Assembly: GCA_016200675.1 (NCBI GenBank)
Contig: JACQEH010000027.1
Location: 1 to 11,036 of the forward strand
Direction: 5' to 3'
From: Chloroflexota bacterium
GTDB lineage: Bacteria > Chloroflexota > Limnocylindria > Limnocylindrales > CSP1-4
Length of the DNA stretch: 11,036 nt
Part shown: in pieces, positions 6,705 to 11,036 of the stretch
How positions within the stretch are numbered: the stretch's first letter is position 1
How the letters are laid out: each line of letters begins with the position of its first letter
The notes under the pieces: model-generated
What the model was told of the DNA's origin: nothing
The model's database searches: none
The model's input: only the letters and a program-made list of their open reading frames with translations
Position numbers and translations under genes: made by a program

Positions 6705-7258
6705 GCCGACCTCCTCCCCGACGACTCCTCGGCAGGCCGTTCATCCGCCTCGAGGGCGGCTCGCATGGCAGCGATGCCGTAGCGCACCCTCGACTTCACC
6801 GTGCCCATGGGGATGCCCAGCGTGTCGGCGATCTCGGAGTGACTGAGCTGGATGTAGTACTGAAGCACGAGTACCGCCCGCTGGTCGAGCGGCAGCCGCC
6901 GAAACGCACGCTCGACCCGGTCGGTCTCCGCCATCGCGGAGGCGGAGTCCGCAGAGAAGCCCCCGCCCCCGTGCAGCAGCGACACCTCTGCCCGCCGCGT
7001 GATGCGACGCCCCTCGTCGTAGCACGCGTTCACGACGAGCCGGCGGAGCCAGGCATCGAACCGATCTGCTTCACGCAGCCGCGGGATCTCCCGCCACGCC
7101 CTGACGAAGGCCTCCTGCGTGGCGTCCTCGGCGCGATCCGAGTCACGGAGGATGAGGCAGGCCAGGGCGTACAAGCGCGTGGACGCCGCTCCCACGAGTG
7201 CCGCGTAGGCATCGTGATCTCCGCTCATCGCTCGCCTGACCTCGCCGATGTCGCTCAT
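6701..7258 (-). CDS. ECF-family RNA polymerase sigma factor (module 2)
   Basis: From ATG 7258 this is 185 residues, starting MSDIGEVRRAMSGDHDAYAAL. A TTG at 7321 would add 21 residues unlike the family and is less likely. A GAGGG sequence lies just before the chosen ATG. Region 2 includes RAEDATQEAFVRAWREIP (42-59) and RFDAWLRRLVVNACYDE (66-82). Region 4 includes ERAFRRLPLDQRAVLVLQYY (116-135) and the helix-turn-helix HSEIADTLGIPMGTVKSRVRY (around 140-160). It shares long stretches with the sigma factor at 2769-3320, including the closing ALEADERP, so the two are paralogues. Stop and start overlap with the propeller gene, indicating translational coupling. The role is transcription of a specific regulon under control of the partner; its target promoters are not identifiable here. 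Confidence 0.92.
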   Translation of the reverse strand: MSDIGEVRRAMSGDHDAYAALVGAASTRLYALACLILRDSDRAEDATQEAFVRAWREIPRLREADRFDAWLRRLVVNACYDEGRRITRRAEVSLLHGGGGFSADSASAMAETDRVERAFRRLPLDQRAVLVLQYYIQLSHSEIADTLGIPMGTVKSRVRYGIAAMRAALEADERPAEESSGRRSA

Positions 7259-7360
7259 CCGCCCTCGGCTTTGCCGATCGATTGCCACGCTGCAATTGTC
7301 GAGACCGTCCGGACGCCGCAACGATCCCTCGTCGCCGCGACGTCCGTGGCGGCCATCCTG

Positions 7361-7882
7361 CTAGCTGAGCGGCGCGCAGACCATCGACTGGTCCACGTTG
7401 AGGCCGTGATGCGTGAACAACCCGTTCTCGTCGATGCCGATGCCCGCGACAAGGGTGACGCGCCGGCCGTCCAGCACGGTCCAGATCTGCACGCCCCGCT
7501 GGGTGGTACTGACCCGGTCGCCGTTGGCATCGAACAAGGTCGTGCGCTCGAAGTCACCGTTCCGCGGAAGCATCTTCGTAGGATCGCTGGCATTCACATA
7601 GGAGCCGCTGTAGACGATGTGGCGGAACTCGCGGTTGCTCCAGGTCTGGATCATGCGGGTCGCCTGGAAGGTGTCGATCACCTTGAACGTGCCGCAGTCG
7701 ACGTCGTACGAGGTCGGGTCTGCGGCGAAGTCCGCCAGGGCGTCGGCGAGGCTGTACGAGATCGTCGTGCCGCGACTGATGACGGGCCCGCTCGCCGCCA
7801 CTCCCAGCGTCGATGCCACGGTCAGGAGGCCAACGACGACGACTCCAGCGAGGATCCGGCGCCCGAAACGAAGGTGGTTCAC
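7361..7882 (-). CDS. Secreted protein with two cysteines, unknown function
   Basis: The frame stays open further upstream, but GTG 7882 is the convincing start. It has AGGGAGAG just upstream and opens straight into a signal peptide (NHLRFGRRI, a hydrophobic core about 10-28, then VAASG). The product is 173 residues. The mature part has YSLADALADFAADPTSYDVD (43-62) and later a beta-rich half with FRHIVYSGSYVNASDP and GVQIWTVLDGRRVTLVAGIGI. Its only cysteines are C63 and C169, at opposite ends of the mature domain, and could close it by a disulfide. I do not recognise a family. It lies 102 bases upstream of ECF sigma 2 on the same strand and could be co-transcribed with it or regulated by it. 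The coding call is solid and the function unknown. Confidence 0.78.
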   Translation of the reverse strand: MNHLRFGRRILAGVVVVGLLTVASTLGVAASGPVISRGTTISYSLADALADFAADPTSYDVDCGTFKVIDTFQATRMIQTWSNREFRHIVYSGSYVNASDPTKMLPRNGDFERTTLFDANGDRVSTTQRGVQIWTVLDGRRVTLVAGIGIDENGLFTHHGLNVDQSMVCAPLS

Positions 7883-8028
7883 GGTTCTCTCCCTGACGGA
7901 TGGTCCCCGGGACGAGGGCCGATGCACCGTCACCCAGGATGACGCTCCGCGATCGCAGTCCGGATCTAACTCCGGCTCGACTGGGACCCGATCACGGCCG
8001 CCTCGCGCGCGATCGAGGCTCGGCGGAC

Positions 8029-8052
8029 CTCCGGTGCACCCCTGTACCGGAG
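8029..8052. repeat. Inverted repeat in the divergent region
   Basis: CTCCGGT (8029-8035) and ACCGGAG (8046-8052) form a perfect seven-base inverted repeat around ten bases. It could be an operator or a short hairpin. No T-run follows. Confidence 0.45.
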
Positions 8053-8054
8053 AT

Positions 8055-8063
8055 TGTGGATAA
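8055..8063 (-). promoter_or_regulatory. DnaA-box-like nonamer
   Basis: TGTGGATAA on the plus strand is the exact complement of the consensus DnaA box TTATCCACA. It is a single copy with no AT-rich unwinding region and no dnaA or dnaN nearby, so it is not an origin. It might be a DnaA-responsive regulatory site or chance. Confidence 0.25.
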
Positions 8064-8297
8064 CCCTCTAGGACTCTGAATGGCAGGCGAGCAGACTCCG
8101 CCGTTGAAGGGTGGCGCAGGATCCGCGAGGGAGATCCAGCCGGCTCGGCGTCGCACGATCGGTCGCCCGACCCCGTCCAGCGTCGGCGGCGAGCCCACCC
8201 AATCCAGGCGGTCGCAACACGGTCGCCGGCTTCGCGTCTCGAGCGTATGCGACGGAAGCGCACCGGGCCCGCAGCGTCCGGTTCGAAGTGGCTGGTT

Positions 8298-8304
8298 GGG
8301 AGGA
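8298..8304 (+). promoter_or_regulatory. Ribosome binding site for the 59-residue peptide
   Basis: GGGAGGA ends seven bases before ATG 8312. It supports a real small gene here rather than the longer open frame from 8111. Confidence 0.6.
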
Positions 8305-8311
8305 CGCGTTC

Positions 8312-8491
8312 ATGATTCCGACAACGGCGCGCCGGTTCGGGGCGTTCCTCGGTGCCCTCGGCCTGACCCTGTCGATTGGGGGCGCCCCCGTGGCGGCAGC
8401 CGGCGGGATGAGCATATCGAGGGACGGATTGCCGCCGAGCCCGTTCGTCCACGAGCCCGGCGCCGCGCAGATCGAGAGGAGCGAGCCATGA
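8312..8491 (+). CDS. Small secreted peptide overlapping the NTF2-like gene
   Basis: A 59-residue product begins at ATG 8312. Residues 1-30 form a convincing signal peptide: TARR, a hydrophobic core (FGAFLGALGLTLSIGG) and a cleavage-like APVAAAGG. The mature part would be only about 28 residues, SISRDGLPPSPFVHEPG followed by a charged end, with no cysteines. Its TGA overlaps the next ATG as ATGA (8488-8491), so the two would be translationally coupled. The gene could encode a leader or secreted peptide, or be the remnant of a longer secreted protein whose 3' end was lost. The start, ribosome site and overlap favour translation. Function is unknown. Confidence 0.5.
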   Translation: MIPTTARRFGAFLGALGLTLSIGGAPVAAAGGMSISRDGLPPSPFVHEPGAAQIERSEP

Positions 8492-8895
8492 GCCATCACG
8501 ACAGCCATCTCGCCGGATCCGTCGGCAACCGGGCCGCCGTCGAGCGGATGTTCGCGGCCTACGTCACCGGCAACTGGGAGATCGTCATCGCGGATGAGGC
8601 GGATGACTTCGTCCAGGAGTGGCCGCAGTCGCACGAGCGCCTGACGGGCAAGGGCGCGTGCCTCGCCGTCTACCGCAACTACCCTGGCGGCTCGCCGACG
8701 GTCCGCGTGAAGCGCATGTCGGGCGAAGGCGACCACTGGACGGTCGAAACCGAGATGCACTACGGCGAGCAGCTCGTCAGGGGCATTCACCTCCTGGAGT
8801 TCCGCGACGGGAAGATCGTCCACGAGACCGATTACTTCGCCGATCCCTTTGACCCGCCCGCGTGGCGTTCGCAATGGGTGAGCGTCGAGGCATGA
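8488..8895 (+). CDS. NTF2/SnoaL-like family protein
   Basis: From ATG 8488 (GAGGAG at 8476-8481, six-base spacer) this is 135 residues. A longer open frame exists upstream, but only this part looks like protein. The pattern is that of a SnoaL-like NTF2 cone fold: a first helix with NRAAVERMFAAYVTGNWE (14-31), then DDFVQEWPQSHERLTGKGA (39-57), strands around TVRVKRMSGEGDHWTVETEM (71-90), and the closing HLLEFRDGKIVHETDYFADPF (101-121). The family includes polyketide cyclases, isomerases and many proteins with no known reaction, so no substrate can be given. It has no signal peptide, although the coupled upstream peptide does. A second NTF2-like domain occurs in the cyclase gene at 9459. Confidence 0.88.
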   Translation: MSHHDSHLAGSVGNRAAVERMFAAYVTGNWEIVIADEADDFVQEWPQSHERLTGKGACLAVYRNYPGGSPTVRVKRMSGEGDHWTVETEMHYGEQLVRGIHLLEFRDGKIVHETDYFADPFDPPAWRSQWVSVEA

Positions 8896-8902
8896 TTTCC
8901 GT

Positions 8903-8920
8903 CGCCATCGATCGATGGCG
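8903..8920. repeat. Perfect 18-bp palindrome
   Basis: CGCCATCGATCGATGGCG is a perfect palindrome beginning eight bases after the NTF2-like stop codon and 55 bases before the next start. It can fold as a seven-pair stem with a GATC loop, or act as a protein-binding site. No T-run follows, so it is not a convincing terminator. Confidence 0.5.
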
Positions 8921-8974
8921 CGCGAGGAAGTCCCCCTGGCCGATGGCCGGGCCTCAAGGGAGGAAGGTGGAACG

Positions 8975-9394
8975 ATGCCGAACGAGCCCCTGCCAACCGA
9001 GCGGGTTCACGGGAGCGTGAGCGCGGACGGCCTTCGACTCGGGGCTGCGCTCTGGATCATCGCCGGGGTGATCTGTGCCGGGCTGCTGATCGTCGTGTTC
9101 CTGGGCGAGAACCTCCTGGCGCAGAACCCGGGTCTCTCTGCCCGGGTGCTGGGCGGCGCGGTCGCTGGCCTCCTGACCGGTCGCATGCTGCTTGCCCGCC
9201 CGAGCGTCGGCGTCCTGCGCTGGTCCAATGTCCTCGGCATTGCCTGGGCCCTCGCGTTCGGATCCCTGGCCCTCACGGCGCTGAACGGCCCCGATCGGGG
9301 CCCCATGGTCTCGTCCAGTCTGATCACCGGCTTCGGCGTCGCCGGCGCGCTCGTCACGTTCTGGGCTGGCAGGTCCGGGCGCCGGCGCGAGTAA
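8975..9394 (+). CDS. Small integral membrane protein with four helices
   Basis: ATG 8975 is preceded by an extended purine-rich site, AAGGGAGGAAGG (8956-8967), and is preferred to the earlier in-frame start at 8915, which lies inside the 18-bp palindrome. The 139-residue product has four hydrophobic segments: about 22-43 (LGAALWIIAGVICAGLLIVV), 54-74, 80-104 (WSNVLGIAWALAFGSLALTAL) and 110-131. The tail is basic (GRSGRRRE), probably cytoplasmic. There are no recognisable catalytic motifs or family signatures. It lies between the NTF2-like gene and the cyclase gene on the same strand and may be part of one transcript with them. It is probably a structural or accessory membrane protein, with role unknown. 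Confidence 0.8.
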   Translation: MPNEPLPTERVHGSVSADGLRLGAALWIIAGVICAGLLIVVFLGENLLAQNPGLSARVLGGAVAGLLTGRMLLARPSVGVLRWSNVLGIAWALAFGSLALTALNGPDRGPMVSSSLITGFGVAGALVTFWAGRSGRRRE

Positions 9395-9458
9395 GCACGG
9401 CCGCTGCCCGCCGTCGCCGCGATTGCCGACGGTATCCCGTTTCGGCGACACTCCCTGC

Positions 9459-10427
9459 ATGGAACGCTCCGAGGAGATCCGCCGCGTCGTCCACCGCTGG
9501 ATGACCGCGATATCACAGAGCGACGCGGCGTCGGCGCTCGGGCGGCTGTCGGAGGATCCCGGGGCCCTGACGATCGGCACCGACCTCGCCGAATGGTGGC
9601 GCGGCGAGGAGGCGCGCGTCATCTGGGGCCGCCAGATGGATGAGCTGGGGGGCTTCCCGGTCAGCTGGGGCGAGGTCGACGCCTGGGAGGAGGGCACGGT
9701 CGGGTGGGCGAGCCTCAAGTTCGTGATTACCTGGGCCGAGCAGCGGCATGAGGCGCGCGCCACCTACGTCCTCCACCTCGAGCACGGCGAGTGGAAGGCC
9801 GTGCAGATCCACTGGTCGCTGCCCCAGGCCAACGAGGAGCTCGGGATGACGCTGACCCGAACCTTCGAAGAGCTCGAAAGCGCGGTCCGGCGCGAACAGC
9901 CCGACCTGTCCGGCACGCTGGCTGCGGACGGCACGGTGACGATCGTCTTCACCGACATTGTCGACTCGACCGTCCTCCTGTCGCGAATGGGCGACCAGGC
10001 CTGGCTCGAGGTCCTCCGACGGCACAACGCCCTGATCGCGGACACCACGGCAGCGCACGGCGGCACGTTGGTCGAGACCCAGGGTGACGGATCGATGCTG
10101 GCCTTCTCGAGTGCGCGACGGGCGGTCGCATGTGCGCGTGCCATCCAACACGCCATCGACGGCGCCTTCGCGGACGCGTCGCCGCCGATCCGCGTGCGAA
10201 TCGGCGTCCACACAGGCGACGCCTTGCGGGATGCCGACCACTTCTACGGCACCACCGTGCACTACGCAGCGCGCGTTGCAAGCCACGCGCTCGGGGGCGA
10301 GGTCCTCGTCTCCAACCTCGTGCGCGAGCTCGTCGCCGGTCCGGGCGTTGAGTTCCTCGAGAGTCGCGAGGTGGAGCTCAAGGGGCTCGACGGTTCGCAC
10401 CGGCTCTTCGCGCTGAATCTCGGCTGA
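9459..10427 (+). CDS. NTF2-like domain fused to a class III nucleotidyl cyclase, unusual active site
   Basis: From ATG 9459 the protein has 322 residues; a TTG at 9423 is also possible, and neither has a clear Shine-Dalgarno site. Residues 1-125 form a SnoaL_3-type NTF2-like domain, with IGTDLAEWWRGEEARVIW (39-56) and HLEHGEWKAVQIHWS (106-120). A helix (about 126-148) links it to a class III cyclase domain (158-322). Both metal-binding aspartates are present, D166 in FTDIVDST and D210 in TQGDGSM. The base-selecting Lys is E206, the base-selecting Asp position is H261 (DHFYG), and the transition-state Asn is H268 (TTVHYAARV); R272 is kept. It is soluble, with no membrane helix. It could make cAMP, cGMP or another product, or act only as a sensor. 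The fold is certain and the activity uncertain. Confidence 0.9.
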   Translation: MERSEEIRRVVHRWMTAISQSDAASALGRLSEDPGALTIGTDLAEWWRGEEARVIWGRQMDELGGFPVSWGEVDAWEEGTVGWASLKFVITWAEQRHEARATYVLHLEHGEWKAVQIHWSLPQANEELGMTLTRTFEELESAVRREQPDLSGTLAADGTVTIVFTDIVDSTVLLSRMGDQAWLEVLRRHNALIADTTAAHGGTLVETQGDGSMLAFSSARRAVACARAIQHAIDGAFADASPPIRVRIGVHTGDALRDADHFYGTTVHYAARVASHALGGEVLVSNLVRELVAGPGVEFLESREVELKGLDGSHRLFALNLG

Positions 10428-10465
10428 GGCCAGCTTCGCACGGCCGCCGTCCTTGACAGGTCGCA

Positions 10466-10490
10466 ATGCCGCCGGGCGTCGTGGCGGCGT
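10466..10490 (+). terminator. Weak hairpin between convergent genes
   Basis: ATGCCGCC (10466-10473) pairs with GGCGGCGT (10483-10490), with one T-G pair and a nine-base loop. It lies 39 bases after the cyclase stop and touches the end of the lipoprotein gene. There is no T-run, so it is a possible terminator only. Confidence 0.35.
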
Positions 10491-10966
10491 CAGTGCTTGC
10501 GTGCCCAGGGGCCGGCGACGAGCACGGCCCGCCGGTCGCCGCAACTGTCGCTCACCGCCGTGATCACGAGCGCGTCGCCTGTCAGCGCCAGCGAGTACAT
10601 ACCGGGCGTGACCACCGACTGATCGGGGCAGTCAGCCGCAGCGGGTAGCACCATCGACGTGTCGGTGATCGATGTCGGATCAAGCGTGAACGAGTCGCCC
10701 CCGACCGGGTTCTGCAGCGCCAGGTTCGCGGCTGTGATCTCGAGGGTCCAGACCCCCGACGAGGCCGTCGTTCCCTCGACATCTGCCGTCCAGGTGCCGC
10801 GCAGGGATGGGGGCGTCGAGATCACGACGGCGCTGCCGCTGGCCGTCGTCGGCGGGGTGGGGGTCGCGAGCTTCACGGTGGGGATCTGCGTGGCGCCGGT
10901 GGCGTTGCAACCCCCGGTGACAATCGCAACGAGCAGAACCGCCCGCGCGGCCATGATCACGCTCAT
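10490..10966 (-). CDS. Predicted lipoprotein, unknown function
   Basis: ATG 10966 is chosen over the longer start at 11008 because GGAGGG lies eight bases upstream (10976-10981) and the product then opens with a lipoprotein signal peptide. MSVIMAARAVLLVAIVTGGC gives C20 as the likely lipidated residue, although the -3 position is Thr rather than Leu. The 158-residue product has a Thr/Pro-rich spacer (about 28-55), then a beta-rich domain: LRGTWTADVEG (55-65), GVWTLEITAANLALQNP (71-87), YSLALTGDALVITAVSDSCGDRRAVL (124-149). C113 and C142 could form a disulfide. The GTWT and repeated-strand pattern suggests a small lipocalin-like barrel, though I do not recognise the family. It is expected to be anchored on the outer face of the cell membrane. 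Confidence 0.78.
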   Translation of the reverse strand: MSVIMAARAVLLVAIVTGGCNATGATQIPTVKLATPTPPTTASGSAVVISTPPSLRGTWTADVEGTTASSGVWTLEITAANLALQNPVGGDSFTLDPTSITDTSMVLPAAADCPDQSVVTPGMYSLALTGDALVITAVSDSCGDRRAVLVAGPWARKH

Positions 10967-10989
10967 GAACCGTGTCCCTCCACAACGCG

Positions 10990-11019
10990 AAGCGTGACCG
11001 GTTTGCACCGGCCACGCTT
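10990..11019. repeat. Strong hairpin upstream of the lipoprotein gene
   Basis: AAGCGTGACCGGT (10990-11002) pairs with ACCGGCCACGCTT (11007-11019) over 13 positions with one A-C mismatch and a TTGC loop. It may be the terminator of a gene beyond the window or a control element of the lipoprotein gene. A second short repeat, GGTTG/CAACC (11021-11036), is cut by the window edge. Confidence 0.5.
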
Positions 11020-11036
11020 GGGTTGGCAGTTCAACC

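Larger units (their letters stand above)
7883..8311. other. Long divergent intergenic region
   Basis: These 429 bases separate the minus-strand secreted-protein gene from the plus-strand 59-residue peptide gene. Open frames cross it on both strands, but none has a plausible start, motif or ribosome site, and they look like high-GC shadows. It must hold promoters for both directions, though I cannot point to convincing -35/-10 pairs. The visible structure is a hairpin at 8029-8052 followed by a DnaA-box-like nonamer at 8055-8063. Confidence 0.6.

Noticed and set aside
6572..7942. A 456-codon plus-strand frame across ECF sigma 2 and the neighbouring secreted-protein gene
   Set aside because: It runs antisense to two supported genes and their gap, has no domain pattern, and reflects codon bias only.
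8055..8063. Replication origin
   Set aside because: There is only one DnaA-like box, no AT-rich unwinding region, and no dnaA, dnaN or other origin-associated gene.
8080..8487. N-terminal extension of the NTF2-like gene from 8080
   Set aside because: The extension has low-complexity Arg/Pro/Gly composition. ATG 8488 has a good ribosome site and the family-like protein begins there.
9513..10544. A 343-codon minus-strand frame opposite the cyclase
   Set aside because: The plus strand carries an unmistakable class III cyclase; the antisense frame has no motif or ribosome site.
11003..11036. TTCAACC at the window end as a tRNA T-loop
   Set aside because: The upstream bases cannot form an anticodon stem at the required spacing, so no tRNA is supported.

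Overview
The window is a GC-rich bacterial chromosome segment with short intergenic gaps, strong Shine-Dalgarno sites and many exported proteins of unknown function. ECF sigma factors are paired with membrane proteins that carry Pro/Thr-rich linkers and extracytoplasmic beta-propellers. Together with the SCO4226/DUF4242 homologue and the NTF2-cyclase fusion, this looks like an uncultured Chloroflexota (Limnocylindria/Ellin6529-like) or an actinobacterial relative. That assignment is inferred from gene style, not from a marker gene. I see no rRNA, tRNA, CRISPR array, transposase, phage gene or toxin-antitoxin pair.

Layout. 1-740 (+): a DUF4242 nickel-binding-like protein followed by a small secreted protein with two cysteines. 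797-829: a terminator-like hairpin between convergent genes. 907-2574 (-): an exported protein related to the C-terminal domain of the N,N-dimethylformamidase beta subunit. 2575-2768: a divergent control region with a perfect 15-bp palindrome. 2769-4680 (+): ECF module 1, made of a sigma factor, a single-pass membrane anti-sigma-like protein and a Kelch-type propeller. The last two overlap by GTGA and may be one gene split by a frame change. A terminator hairpin follows at 4686-4714. 4827-5348 (+): a secreted protein of unknown family, with a terminator hairpin at 5373-5410. 5442-7258 (-): ECF module 2, a sigma factor overlapping by ATGA a membrane protein with a YncE/NHL-like propeller. 7361-7882 (-): another two-cysteine secreted protein. 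7883-8311: a long divergent gap with a hairpin and one DnaA-box-like nonamer. 8312-9394 (+): a 59-residue secreted peptide overlapping an NTF2/SnoaL-like protein, then a four-helix membrane protein. 9459-10427 (+): an NTF2-like domain fused to a class III nucleotidyl cyclase with unusual active-site residues. 10490-10966 (-): a lipoprotein. 10967-11036: a further hairpin.

How the genes may work together. The central theme is signalling across the envelope. Two ECF sigma factors of similar sequence are each translationally coupled to a protein with a short cytoplasmic segment lacking the classical zinc anti-sigma motif, one membrane helix, a proline-rich stalk and an outside propeller. The simplest model is that the propeller senses something outside and the N-terminal segment holds or releases the sigma factor. 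The surrounding small exported proteins, most with exactly two cysteines in the mature part, are candidate targets or ligands of these systems. That link is inference only.
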